DNA of 64,000 nucleotides from Cryomorphaceae bacterium (GCA_011525035.1 WTIZ01000054.1:56869-120868), one strand, 5' to 3'. Positions 53,031-62,025 are shown, counted from the first letter of the stretch. Numbers and translations are program-made. Notes: generated by a model from the letters alone, not told the origin.

Positions 53031-53717
53031 TTAAAGTACGCTTTGGCCGCCGTCGATGTGTATGATTTGCCCGGTCATCCAAGAGCTCTTATCGCTCAAC
53101 AAAAAGGCGGTCATCTCCGCAATATCATTGGCCTCTCCAACACGTTTCATTGGATTGTTATTGCCCATGGCTTCTTTCTTCTCGGGAGTACTCAATAATT
53201 TACCGGCCAATGGGGTGTCGGTCAGTGAAGGGGCGATACAATTTATTCTCGCTTTTGGTGCCCATTCACTTGCAATAGCTCTGGTCAAGCCTTCGATGGC
53301 ACCTTTAGAAGCACTGACTGTGGCATGAAAAGGCATTCCCCTTTGAACAGCAACCGTAGAGTAGAGTACCACTGAAGGGATGCTGTTTGCATTGAAGTTT
53401 TTATAAGCAGCTTGTAGCGCTTTAATAGCACCCATAACGTGCAGCTGGAAATCAGCTTCAAATACCTCGGTTTTGAGGCCACGGAAGGGTTTGAGGTTGA
53501 TGGAGCCTACACTGTACACAAGACCGTCAATGTCTTCTGGCATTTGATCTTCCCAAGAATCCTCAAGGACATCAAATTCCTCCCATTCTATGGTATGTGC
53601 AGGCCCTTCATAAGGTGTTCTGCTGAATACTGTGACTTGGTGACCTTCTGCGGCGAGCAGTTCTGCGGTTTCTTTTCCAATGCCTTTGCTTCCGCCAACG
53701 ATTACGTATTTCTTCAT
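53031..53717 (-). CDS. SDR-family protein lacking the catalytic tyrosine
   Basis: A 228-residue Rossmann protein of the classical SDR family. The nucleotide-binding motif VGGSKGIGKETA (residues 8-19), DGLVYSVGSINLKP at the NxxG position, Ser120 (LYSTVAVQRG), Lys138 in SASKGAIEGL, and the C-terminal DGGQ are all present. But the YxxxK tyrosine is replaced by valine (Val134 in HATVSASKG), so ordinary oxidoreductase chemistry is unlikely. First gene of the SDR-flavin reductase-cryptochrome operon. It may be a nucleotide-binding sensor or structural partner. Nothing suggests a frameshift: the fold is intact to the end. Confidence 0.85.
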   Translation of the reverse strand: MKKYVIVGGSKGIGKETAELLAAEGHQVTVFSRTPYEGPAHTIEWEEFDVLEDSWEDQMPEDIDGLVYSVGSINLKPFRGLKTEVFEADFQLHVMGAIKALQAAYKNFNANSIPSVVLYSTVAVQRGMPFHATVSASKGAIEGLTRAIASEWAPKARINCIAPSLTDTPLAGKLLSTPEKKEAMGNNNPMKRVGEANDIAEMTAFLLSDKSSWMTGQIIHIDGGQSVL

Positions 53718-53823
53718 TTTTAGTCTAATGTTCTAAGATTCTAAACGCATTTTCAGCAGTGCGGTTCAGTTATTCTACTAAAATTGGCCGCTTGTGCGTA
53801 ATTTGAGGGCACAACTTCTTGCC

Positions 53824-55341
53824 ATGACACAAAATATCATTCTAGGGGCTTCTCCTTTATCCTATTCAGAATATGAATCCATTGCGAAAGGCAATGCCAC
53901 AATTGCCCTAGATGCTGCGGCAGCGGAACGCATTCGCAACTCACGTGCCTTCTTAGAAGAACGTACCAAAACACGTAAAACGCCCATATATGGGGTGAAT
54001 ACGGGATTTGGGGCATTGTGTAACGTAGTGGTGGACAATGATGATCTAGGCAGGTTACAGACAAATTTGGTGCGTTCGCACGCTTGTGGTGCCGGTGCTG
54101 TAGTGGGTCAGCATATCGTCCGATTGATGATGGCCTTGAAGGTTCAGAGTTTTGCAGTTGGAGTAAGTGGCATTCGTTTAGAAGTTGTTGAGCAAATCAT
54201 CTCCATGTTTAATAGCGGTGCCGTGCCGGTAATTTATGAGTTGGGCTCTTTGGGCGCTTCCGGTGATTTAGCGCCACTTGCACACATGTCCTTGCCGTTA
54301 TTGGGTGAGGGTGAAGTGTATTTGAATGATGAGAGAATTTCTACCTCAAAAGCGTTGCAGGTTCTTGGAAATAGTGCTTGGCGACCGTTTGAGCTGGCTT
54401 CAAAAGAAGGATTAGCACTTTTGAACGGTACACAGTTTATGTCGGCACACGGTATTTACGCGCTTATACAGGCACGTAGAATTGATTTTTTGGCAGATCA
54501 ATTGGCCGCCTTGTCGACTTTAGCATACGACGGACGAATAGAGCCTTTTACTCCGGGAGTACATTTAACTAGGCCGCATCGAGGTCAGTTGCTTACGGCA
54601 AAGCGCATATTACAGTGGTTAGAACCTTGTCATGCTATGCATCGAGAAAAGGAGCATGTACAAGATCCGTACTCTTTCCGTTGTGTACCTCAGGTTCACG
54701 GTGCTTCGAAAGGAGCATTAAAACACATGATGGATGTTTTTGAAGTTGAAGTAAATGCAGCAACTGATAATCCGGTTGTTCTCAGCGAGGAGGGACGTGT
54801 AATTAGTGCGGGTAATTTTCATGGACAGCCGTTGGCTTTAGCCTTGGACTATGGAGCCCTTGCTGTACATGAGTATGGAAGCATATCCGAGCGAAGAACC
54901 TATCAACTCATATCTGGCCGCAGGGGATTGCCGCCATTCTTGGTCAAGAATCCTGGTATAAATTCAGGTCTAATGATTGCTCAATACACAGCGGCAAGTA
55001 TGGTCAGTCAAAACAAGCAGCTATGTACTCCAGCATCAGCGGATAGTATTGAAAGTTCCAACGGCCAAGAAGATCACGTAAGTATGGGGGCAAATGCCGC
55101 AACGAAGTTGCTGAAGGTAGTGGACAATGTATACGGTATTCTTGGAGTTGAATTGTTGAATGCAGCTCAGGCCTTGTGGCTAAGAGGTGAGGAGATTCAA
55201 GGACCACTTGGTGAACTCTACCATGAATTCATAACCGAAAGTCCGGCGATTGAAGAGGATATTTACTTGCATGAGCGGATGGAATTGGCCAAAAACTTCC
55301 TAAAGAATCGTGCGCTTGATGAGCGTGCTTTACTTTTGTAG
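53824..55341 (+). CDS. hutH: Histidine ammonia-lyase
   Basis: A 505-residue enzyme converting histidine to urocanate and ammonia. The MIO cofactor triad is Ala145-Ser146-Gly147 in GSLGASGDLAPLAH; other signatures are YGVNTGFGALCNV, NLVRSHACGAG (Ser-His, the HAL form rather than the TAL form) and the region with QEDHVSMGANAATK. I took MTQNIILG at 53824; the longer GTG start at 53794 adds a short poor leader. The other hut genes are not adjacent. A DUF493 gene follows 15 nt downstream. Confidence 0.9.
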   Translation: MTQNIILGASPLSYSEYESIAKGNATIALDAAAAERIRNSRAFLEERTKTRKTPIYGVNTGFGALCNVVVDNDDLGRLQTNLVRSHACGAGAVVGQHIVRLMMALKVQSFAVGVSGIRLEVVEQIISMFNSGAVPVIYELGSLGASGDLAPLAHMSLPLLGEGEVYLNDERISTSKALQVLGNSAWRPFELASKEGLALLNGTQFMSAHGIYALIQARRIDFLADQLAALSTLAYDGRIEPFTPGVHLTRPHRGQLLTAKRILQWLEPCHAMHREKEHVQDPYSFRCVPQVHGASKGALKHMMDVFEVEVNAATDNPVVLSEEGRVISAGNFHGQPLALALDYGALAVHEYGSISERRTYQLISGRRGLPPFLVKNPGINSGLMIAQYTAASMVSQNKQLCTPASADSIESSNGQEDHVSMGANAATKLLKVVDNVYGILGVELLNAAQALWLRGEEIQGPLGELYHEFITESPAIEEDIYLHERMELAKNFLKNRALDERALLL

Positions 55342-55356
55342 TAGAATTCAATCCCT

Positions 55357-55629
55357 ATGAGTCAAGATCCTTGGAAAGGCCTGCGCGAGAAATTAGAGGA
55401 GCGCAAATGGCCAGCAGTATATCTCTTCAAATTTATTGTACCTGCTGATAATCAAAAGGTAGCGCAAACTGAGGCGTTGTTTGATAGTGATACGGCGCAG
55501 ATTGAGCTGCGTAAGAGTAAAACCGGGAAGTTCGTTTCGGTTAGTGCCAAAGAAATGATGATGGACGTCGATTCCGTTATACAGCGCTATGAAGAGGCAG
55601 TCAAAATACCAGGTTTAATGGCGCTATAA
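55357..55629 (+). CDS. DUF493 family (YbeD-like) protein
   Basis: A 90-residue soluble protein with the DUF493 ferredoxin-like fold: FKFIVPADNQKVAQTEALF, the SKTGKFVSVSAKEMMMDVDSVIQRYEEA stretch, and a C-terminal PGLMAL end. E. coli YbeD belongs here; it resembles ACT-like regulatory domains, and the function is not settled. Lies 15 nt after hutH and is probably co-transcribed. Confidence 0.85.
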   Translation: MSQDPWKGLREKLEERKWPAVYLFKFIVPADNQKVAQTEALFDSDTAQIELRKSKTGKFVSVSAKEMMMDVDSVIQRYEEAVKIPGLMAL

Positions 55630-55630
55630 G

Positions 55631-56404
55631 CTATTTCCAACCCTCATAAACACCCAGCCCGAAAAGGGCATAATCTAATCTTGCAGGGTCATTAGGTTCG
55701 ATTTTACGAACAGCACCGTCAAGTTCTAATACAGCCTTCCAGTCGCTTTGCTTTCGTTTTAGAAGTCCAAGGCTGCGTGCCACTCGGCCGCTATGTACAT
55801 CAAGCGGAAGCGACAATAACGAAGGGTTTATGTCCCAAATTCCGAAATCAATCCCTTCCTTGGCACTGCGAGTCATCCAGCGCGAATACATGGTGATGCG
55901 TTTACAAGCGCTCCCTTTTGTAGGGTCACCAAAGTGTTTTGCCGCCCGATTAGGCAAGCCGTTATCGAGTAAATATCGCTTAAAGGCAGTGTAAGCGGCT
56001 CCTAAATGCTCTTGACCATCGAGGTGTTGCCCAAAGAAATCCCCAATACTATCGTATTCTGAATACAACACTTTTAATGCGCTGATCAGACCCTTGATAT
56101 CCTCTGCTTGAAAGGTGCGGTGCACGAATCCGTTAAAGGTTTCAAGGTCATTTGTGCTGGCATTTTTTACGAAATCTGCCGGTGCATTATCCATGCGCTC
56201 GATGAGATCTTCACTTTTGGCAATAATGGTCTTGCGTTGTCCCCAAGCCAATGTTGCCGCGAGCAGACCACTGATTTCTATATCGTCGTTTTGGCTAAAG
56301 CGATGGGGGATAAGAATGGGATCTTCTTCAATGAAGCTTTTTCGAGCATATAAATCAGCTTTTTCCAGTAGGAAATCACGCAGTTCGCTCTTTTTAAGTT
56401 TCAT
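55631..56404 (-). CDS. TIGR02757 family protein
   Basis: A 257-residue soluble helical protein matching TIGR02757: FIEEDPILIPHRFSQNDDIEISGLLAATLAWGQRKTI near the start, the central LPNRAAKHFGDPTKGSACKRITMYSRWMTR, then LLSLPLDVHSGRVARSLGLLKRKQSDWKA and the ending YALFGLGVYEGWK. The pattern recalls HhH-GPD DNA-glycosylase-like folds, but no catalytic assignment is established. Convergent with DUF493 (1-nt gap) and downstream of the LolD-like gene on the same strand with no gap. Confidence 0.85.
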   Translation of the reverse strand: MKLKKSELRDFLLEKADLYARKSFIEEDPILIPHRFSQNDDIEISGLLAATLAWGQRKTIIAKSEDLIERMDNAPADFVKNASTNDLETFNGFVHRTFQAEDIKGLISALKVLYSEYDSIGDFFGQHLDGQEHLGAAYTAFKRYLLDNGLPNRAAKHFGDPTKGSACKRITMYSRWMTRSAKEGIDFGIWDINPSLLSLPLDVHSGRVARSLGLLKRKQSDWKAVLELDGAVRKIEPNDPARLDYALFGLGVYEGWK

Positions 56405-57058
56405 TTACTCACTGAGTTTACCGTCTGTCATAGACCATTTCGTAGCGCCTAGAGCTGCGAGTTCTTTGTTGTGAGTTACCACCACGATGGTTTGCCCGAG
56501 CTCTTGATTGAGTTTTAGAAGCAATTCATGCACAGCAGCGGCATTGGCACTGTCTAAGTTTCCAGTAGGCTCATCTGCCAATAACAGTGCGGGTTCGTTA
56601 ATTAAAGCTCGCGCGATGGCTACGCGTTGTTGTTCACCACCACTCATTTCATTTGGCAAGTGGTGTGCCCGATGCTCAATGCCTAACAATTGTAATAATT
56701 CGTTTGCTTTGCGTTCGGCGCTATCGTCCATCTGTCCACTAATCCATCTCGGTAAGGTGATGTTTTCTAGTGCGGTCAATTCTGGCAGAAGATTGTGGAA
56801 CTGAAAAACGAGTCCAACATGGTTGTTGCGGTAATCGTTCAATTCTTTTTTCGAAAGATTTCCCAAGGACATACCATCAAAGGAAATAGAACCGCTGTTG
56901 TAGCTGTCCAGTCCAGCAACTAGATGTAACAATGTGCTTTTGCCAGCGCCAGAGGCACCCACAATAGTGATAAAATCGCCTTTTGAAATGCGACCATTGA
57001 CACCCTTGAGCACTTCCGTCGTGCCGTACGATTTATGGAGTTCCTTGACTTCGATCAT
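56405..57058 (-). CDS. ABC transporter ATP-binding protein, LolD/MacB-like
   Basis: A 217-residue ATPase subunit. Walker A GASGAGKST, Q-loop FQFHNLLPELTALEN, signature MSGGEQQRVAIARALINEP, Walker B LLLADEPTGNLDS and switch His in VVVTHNKE are intact. The FHNLLPELTALENI stretch and length fit LolD, which powers lipoprotein release toward the outer membrane, but MacB/FtsE relatives are close. No permease gene is adjacent, so the partner is elsewhere. Lies between TIGR02757 and a DUF5916 gene with no gaps, suggesting one leftward transcript. Confidence 0.85.
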   Translation of the reverse strand: MIEVKELHKSYGTTEVLKGVNGRISKGDFITIVGASGAGKSTLLHLVAGLDSYNSGSISFDGMSLGNLSKKELNDYRNNHVGLVFQFHNLLPELTALENITLPRWISGQMDDSAERKANELLQLLGIEHRAHHLPNEMSGGEQQRVAIARALINEPALLLADEPTGNLDSANAAAVHELLLKLNQELGQTIVVVTHNKELAALGATKWSMTDGKLSE

Positions 57059-59485
57059 TTAACGCAAGGTAGCTGATTTCTTGATTTGGGCATAATCTAG
57101 GAAATACACCAAACGCAATGAGAAGATATTGTCTGCGGGTAGGCCACTAAGGCTTTGCATGTTCTGTATATATCCGAGATTGGCAGCATCATCAGAATTG
57201 GCCAAGGAGGCTCGATACAATAGGTTGAGTTCTCGCCCAGGCGCAAACCACAACACATACTTTAGGTCGATATTAAAGAAGTTGATTCGAAGGGTAGGGT
57301 CGACATAAGCATCCGAAGGGGTTAAGCTGCCGTCTGCATTCAGATGATACATGGCTTCATTTTCTATCCGGTTCCAGCTGTGTCGAAGATCTAAGGTGAG
57401 GTAAGAATTCGGACCGAAAAGGTACTGACCGCGCAAGGTCTGTTCAAAGTTCCTTCTGTGACGAAGGGCCATGCCTATGGAGTCTGTACTAATGGTTTGG
57501 GCCCAACCCATTTGGTGATTGTTGCCAATCTCAATTTCTGCACGCAAATTGAATTGATCACTAATTCTGCCAATAATTTCTACCTCGCCATAACGGCCGC
57601 GAGCGTCCCAATCGGCCCACCACCATTGTCCTCCACGTACTTCAAAGGCAAGTGGTTTTCTAAAGTCTGTACTGATCCACCCATTGTGCCAGAACGAGGC
57701 TGGATTTACGCGGTAGCGGCCCCAGACACGGGGGTCGTAGTAATCGTATTCATTCCCACGCGTTTCGACATTATAACCAAAGGCAAGAAAGCTCTTGGTC
57801 AAACCGAAGAAACTGTATTCAGCATGTAAACGCTCAAAGTTCCCCGGATTATAAAGCCGGTTGTATTGAATGCCTAGTCGGTGTCTTCTGCGTAGGAAGA
57901 ACTTGTTTGGCTCCAAAAGATTGTGGCTCATTCTGAACCTCTGGTGAAACTTGTTTCCACGCGCTTGGAAGCCAAGATCATTCGGGTCAAAATCGTTCGA
58001 CAGCACTTCCAAACTATGGGTCCATCGCCAGGCTCCCGTTTGTTTACCCATATCCCAAGCACCGGCAAGACCTGCGTAGTTGTCATCCGTATCATAGATG
58101 CTTGAACGGCCAAATGCACCGTTGAAATAATGGCTGTTTTGTAGGAAGTTCAAGTTTGCAGTGATTGCAGTAACATTTGCGTCTCGAGCGTTACCGTCAG
58201 TATTCATTCGGGTGACGTTCGTGTTAATAAGCCCTATAGAGCTGTTACCACCAATTCTCTGGTCTACGGCTGTAACATTGTAATTGGTCAGCGGCTCAGT
58301 CAATACCTCTACTTGGTTGCCCAAAGAATCAGTGCCTTGGATGTAATTGGCCGCGGTGATGGCATTTAAAAAACCTACACTCAGGTTGTTGTCTGTGGTT
58401 CCGGTGAGCTTTGTAGCATTGAGCATTCGCGTGAAGCTCTGGGTGGTGTTGCTCAGATCATCCAGGTTGGCATTGGTGAAATTCTGCGGGTTTCCGCCAA
58501 TTCTTCTGCTGTAAAAAAGGTCGGCTTTATTGAAAAGATTGACCCCTTCGGTAAAGAATTGACGGTTTTCATCAAATTGGCGTTCAAAGGCCTCGAAATT
58601 GACAAATTGCTCATCGAATGCTACTTGAGAGAAATCAGGCAACAAGGTCATGTCAAGGGTGAAGCTTTTGTTTAAGCCGATTTTGATATCTGCTCCGCCC
58701 GCACGAGTCATTCGCCAATCCGTATCTCCAGATTTCTGTAATCCTCCCGTTATGTTTGGACGAAGGCTGATTCGAACGGGTGGGTCAATGACATTAATGC
58801 CTGTAAGTAGACCACTTTGTAAACTTTCGTTATCAAAATTTCTATCAATAGGATTCCAGCTATACATGGTTCTATCACTTCGAATAGAACGCTTGATATT
58901 AAATCCCCAAGCTGGAGGCTGCGTACCGGCGCCTCCTTGAGGTATACGCAGTACTTGATAAGGGATGTATATTTCGAAACTCCATTGGTGCTCTTCTTTT
59001 ACTACCGCACTCCACCAGACGGCATTCCAACTCCCGTCTTCATCGTTGTCGCTGGTTTGACGCGAATCACCTTGCACACCTGCAGCACTCAAATAGAAAT
59101 TGAAATCATTGGCTCCGTCATTGAACGGATTAATAATGAGGTGAATCCAATCCGTATTGGCATTCACACGATCTCTAGGGGTCAATTGTGAAAGTATAGG
59201 TGCGCGATCATCTTTGAGTATGCCGGCAAAATAAATTCCTTCTTGTGTGTAGAAGATCCTGATGTCACTTTCTATACCCTCGGCGGCAGGCGCAGGTACA
59301 GGAAAGTACTGATCAAGTGTATTAATCCTGGCGCTTCCGGCCCATGTAGGCTCGTCGAGGACGCCATTCACGGTGATCGAAACGTCCTGGAATTCAGGTA
59401 CCTCAAGGCGTTTCTTTTCCGATTCTTGACCGAAGCTTTTGAGGGAAAGGGCTACGGTTAAACAGGTTAGGATGTATTTGGTCAT
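57059..59485 (-). CDS. DUF5916 outer-membrane protein with CBM9-like domain
   Basis: An 808-residue exported protein. From the ATG at 59485: signal peptide TKYILTCLTVALSLKSFGQ, then a CBM9-like carbohydrate-binding domain (about 25-210: VNGVLDEPTWAGSARI, DIRIFYTQEGIYFAGI). The rest is a large beta-rich DUF5916 region with features of an outer-membrane beta-barrel and alternating aromatic strands, such as FFTEGVNLFNKADLFYSRRIGG and the C-terminal strand pair. A start at 59530 is also open but would put leader residues before the signal. Probably surface-exposed; the ligand is unknown. Confidence 0.82.
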   Translation of the reverse strand: MTKYILTCLTVALSLKSFGQESEKKRLEVPEFQDVSITVNGVLDEPTWAGSARINTLDQYFPVPAPAAEGIESDIRIFYTQEGIYFAGILKDDRAPILSQLTPRDRVNANTDWIHLIINPFNDGANDFNFYLSAAGVQGDSRQTSDNDEDGSWNAVWWSAVVKEEHQWSFEIYIPYQVLRIPQGGAGTQPPAWGFNIKRSIRSDRTMYSWNPIDRNFDNESLQSGLLTGINVIDPPVRISLRPNITGGLQKSGDTDWRMTRAGGADIKIGLNKSFTLDMTLLPDFSQVAFDEQFVNFEAFERQFDENRQFFTEGVNLFNKADLFYSRRIGGNPQNFTNANLDDLSNTTQSFTRMLNATKLTGTTDNNLSVGFLNAITAANYIQGTDSLGNQVEVLTEPLTNYNVTAVDQRIGGNSSIGLINTNVTRMNTDGNARDANVTAITANLNFLQNSHYFNGAFGRSSIYDTDDNYAGLAGAWDMGKQTGAWRWTHSLEVLSNDFDPNDLGFQARGNKFHQRFRMSHNLLEPNKFFLRRRHRLGIQYNRLYNPGNFERLHAEYSFFGLTKSFLAFGYNVETRGNEYDYYDPRVWGRYRVNPASFWHNGWISTDFRKPLAFEVRGGQWWWADWDARGRYGEVEIIGRISDQFNLRAEIEIGNNHQMGWAQTISTDSIGMALRHRRNFEQTLRGQYLFGPNSYLTLDLRHSWNRIENEAMYHLNADGSLTPSDAYVDPTLRINFFNIDLKYVLWFAPGRELNLLYRASLANSDDAANLGYIQNMQSLSGLPADNIFSLRLVYFLDYAQIKKSATLR

Positions 59486-59571
59486 AAGGCGGCAAATATC
59501 GGTATAAACGCGCATATATCGATTTAACAACTTTACCTGTTGAATATGTTCATGATTCGACGGCTGTGCCC

Positions 59572-59579
59572 TAAATTTG
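59572..59579 (+). promoter_or_regulatory. Candidate -7 box for sucC
   Basis: TAAATTTG matches TAnnTTTG and ends 21 nt before the sucC ATG at 59601. No exact TTG at -33 spacing. Confidence 0.4.
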
Positions 59580-59600
59580 CGCTCAAATCAAGGAAAAACT

Positions 59601-60788
59601 ATGAACCTTCACGAATATCAAGGGAAAGAGATTTTAGCCGGTTACGGTGTACGTATCCAGCGCGGTAAAGTAGCACAAACTCCAGCAGAGGCTGTAGAGG
59701 TTGCAAAGCAGCTAACTGAAGAAACGGGTACCTCATGGTACGTGGTTAAAGCACAGGTACATGCTGGTGGTCGCGGTAAAGGCGGTGGTGTAAAGCTTGC
59801 TAAAGGCATTGATAAAGTTGAAGAAGTAGCAGATAGCATCATCGGTATGCAATTGGTGACTCCTCAAACTTCTGCAGAAGGTAAGAAAGTACACCAAGTG
59901 TTAATCGCTGAGGATGTATACTACCCAGGCGAAAGCGAAACTTCTGAGTTCTACATGTCGGTACTTTTGAACCGCTCGACGGGTCGCAACATGATCATGT
60001 ACTCTACAGAAGGTGGTATGGACATTGAGACTGTGGCAGAGGAAACACCACACTTGATTTTCACAGAAGAAATCGACCCAAAAGTAGGTTTGACTGGATT
60101 CCAAGCGCGCAAAGTAGCGTTCAACCTAGGTTTGAGCGGAGCAGCGTTCAAGGATATGACCAAATTTGTAACGGCGTTGTACAAAGCATACGAAGGTGCT
60201 GATGCGTCATTGTTCGAGATCAACCCAGTACTGAAAACATCAGACGATAAAATCTTAGCGGTAGATGCAAAGGTGACTATCGACGATAACGCATTGTACC
60301 GTCATAAGGACATCGCTGAGATGCGTGATACCCGTGAAGAAGACGCTACGGAAGTAGAAGCTGGCGAGGCTGGTTTGAACTTCGTAAAGCTAGACGGTAA
60401 CGTAGGTTGTATGGTCAACGGTGCAGGTCTTGCGATGGCTACTATGGACATTATTAAGATGGCAGGTGGTAACCCAGCTAACTTCCTGGATGTTGGTGGT
60501 ACTGCTGATGCAGCGCGTGTTGAGCAAGCATTCCGAATCATTCTTCGCGATGAGAATGTAAAGGCAATCTTAGTGAACATCTTCGGTGGTATCGTACGTT
60601 GTGATCGTGTTGCACAAGGTGTTGTTGATGCCTATAAGAACATGGGTAACATTAACGTACCAATCATTGTACGTCTTCAAGGAACGAACGCTGAGGAAGC
60701 GAAGAAATTGATCGACGAGAGTGGACTAGAAGTACACAGTGCTATTGCATTGCAAGAAGCAGCTGACTTGGTTCAAGAGTTGGTATAA
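59601..60788 (+). CDS. sucC: Succinate-CoA ligase (ADP-forming) subunit beta
   Basis: A 395-residue TCA-cycle subunit from MNLHEYQGKEILAGYGV. The ATP-grasp domain has VVKAQVHAGGRGKGGGVKLA and the metal-binding residues in FEINPVL. The C-terminal CoA-ligase domain carries GAGLAMATMDIIKMAGGNPANFLDVGG and VNIFGGIVRCDRVAQGV. sucD is not adjacent, as is common in Bacteroidota. The gene ends at a strong terminator. Confidence 0.95.
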   Translation: MNLHEYQGKEILAGYGVRIQRGKVAQTPAEAVEVAKQLTEETGTSWYVVKAQVHAGGRGKGGGVKLAKGIDKVEEVADSIIGMQLVTPQTSAEGKKVHQVLIAEDVYYPGESETSEFYMSVLLNRSTGRNMIMYSTEGGMDIETVAEETPHLIFTEEIDPKVGLTGFQARKVAFNLGLSGAAFKDMTKFVTALYKAYEGADASLFEINPVLKTSDDKILAVDAKVTIDDNALYRHKDIAEMRDTREEDATEVEAGEAGLNFVKLDGNVGCMVNGAGLAMATMDIIKMAGGNPANFLDVGGTADAARVEQAFRIILRDENVKAILVNIFGGIVRCDRVAQGVVDAYKNMGNINVPIIVRLQGTNAEEAKKLIDESGLEVHSAIALQEAADLVQELV

Positions 60789-60813
60789 GTCCAAAGAGAT
60801 AATCTTAAATTAG

Positions 60814-60841
60814 CCCCGAGCACTTATGCTCGGGGTTTTTT
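60814..60841 (+). terminator. Rho-independent terminator after sucC, abutting pnuC
   Basis: Perfect 9-bp stem CCCCGAGCA/TGCTCGGGG, loop CTTA, followed by six T (60836-60841). The pnuC ATG starts at the next base, 60842. Confidence 0.9.
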
Positions 60842-61390
60842 ATGTCCTTAGATTTTATTTTAGAATGGAGTGCCACGCTGCTGAGTTTGATCTTCCTTGT
60901 AGGAATCATTCAGCGTAAGGTATGGGCATGGCCCGCAGGTACCTTGTCTAGTGCGCTGTCGGTGGTTTTATTCTACCGTATTGGACTCTACGCAGAAACT
61001 GGACTCTACGTTTTTTACGTCGCAATGGGATTTTACGGTTGGTCTCAATGGCGCAAGAATACTTCACAAGCGACGGTTGCGCTTGTCGATCTTTCGGTGA
61101 AGACGCAGCTTTTAGCCCTACTGGGAATCCCCTTAGCTCTGATTTTAGGCTACGGATTGAATGCATTGCCCGGCGTTAGTTTTGCCTATTTCGATTCGTT
61201 TACTACCGTTTTTGGATTATGGGCTACTTGGCAGGAAACCAGACGGATACGAACTGCTTTTCACTACTGGATTCCCTTGAATATTGCCTCCATGGTGCTC
61301 TACGGAATGAAGGGATTGCCAGTGTATGCGGGCTTAATGGGTATATATTCTATTCTAAGCGTGGTCGGATTTATACGATGGCGCAAATAA
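60842..61390 (+). CDS. pnuC: PnuC-type nicotinamide riboside transporter
   Basis: A 182-residue membrane protein with about seven helices. WAWPAGTLSSALSVVLFYRIGLYAETGLYVFYVAMGFYGWSQW is the diagnostic PnuC motif region, and the C-terminal YWIPLNIASMVLYGMKGLPVYAGL fits too. It takes up nicotinamide riboside for NAD salvage by facilitated diffusion. No later Met fits, so the start at 60842 directly follows the U-tract of the sucC terminator. The gene therefore needs readthrough of the terminator or a promoter hidden in that hairpin. A SIS-domain gene follows 35 nt downstream. Confidence 0.9.
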   Translation: MSLDFILEWSATLLSLIFLVGIIQRKVWAWPAGTLSSALSVVLFYRIGLYAETGLYVFYVAMGFYGWSQWRKNTSQATVALVDLSVKTQLLALLGIPLALILGYGLNALPGVSFAYFDSFTTVFGLWATWQETRRIRTAFHYWIPLNIASMVLYGMKGLPVYAGLMGIYSILSVVGFIRWRK

Positions 61391-61425
61391 ATCAGTTATT
61401 TTAGTGGCCAATTCAGAGAATTAAG

Positions 61426-62025
61426 ATGCAAGCACAACAATACATTGACCTGGTTAAATCGACTTTAGATGCCTTAGATCCCAAAGCGCTAGATGCTTTG
61501 GTTGAAGCATTCCACACGACCTATGAAAAGGGTGGCAACATCTACACCATGGGTAACGGAGGCTCGGGTGCCTCGGCTTCTCATGCGGCAGGTGATTTCT
61601 TAAAAGGCGCGAGCTACGGCTTAGATAAGCGTTTTAAGATGATTTGTTTGAACGACAACCTTCCATCAATGATGGCCATTGCCAACGACATTGGTTGGGA
61701 AAGTATTTTTGTGGAGCCTTTGAAGAACTTCCTCAGTGAGGACGATCTAGTGATCGGTATCAGCGGTTCTGGAAACAGTAAGAACGTGGTGAACGCCCTA
61801 GAATATGCAAACGCTAACGGTGCTACTACTGTGGCAATGAGCGGTTTTAAGGGTGGTAAAATCTCACAGATCGCGAGCATCAACGTTCATGCGCCTGTCA
61901 TGGACATGGAAGTCACGGAAGATGTGCATATGGTCATTTTCAACATCGTAAAGAAGCAAATGATGGCGCGTTTGATGGGCGATAATCCATCGATGGGCGA
62001 TACCTACGACCAAAGAATAGGCTAA
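61426..62025 (+). CDS. SIS-domain sugar-phosphate isomerase (GmhA-like)
   Basis: A 199-residue protein of the GmhA/sedoheptulose-7-phosphate isomerase-like SIS family. The SIS core has YTMGNGGSGASASHAAGDFLKG and the phosphate-binding VIGISGSGNSKNVVNALEYAN. GmhA makes the ADP-heptose precursor of LPS core; paralogues act on other sugar phosphates for surface polysaccharide. It is coupled to wlbA by a TAATG overlap, which favours a role in nucleotide-sugar or glycan synthesis over core heptose (inference). Confidence 0.85.
   Translation: MQAQQYIDLVKSTLDALDPKALDALVEAFHTTYEKGGNIYTMGNGGSGASASHAAGDFLKGASYGLDKRFKMICLNDNLPSMMAIANDIGWESIFVEPLKNFLSEDDLVIGISGSGNSKNVVNALEYANANGATTVAMSGFKGGKISQIASINVHAPVMDMEVTEDVHMVIFNIVKKQMMARLMGDNPSMGDTYDQRIG

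Noticed and set aside
50946-53717. Possible frameshift or decay in the SDR gene because the catalytic Tyr is absent
   Set aside because: The Rossmann fold motifs run in one frame from start to the DGGQ end with normal spacing, so this is a substitution and not a broken gene.
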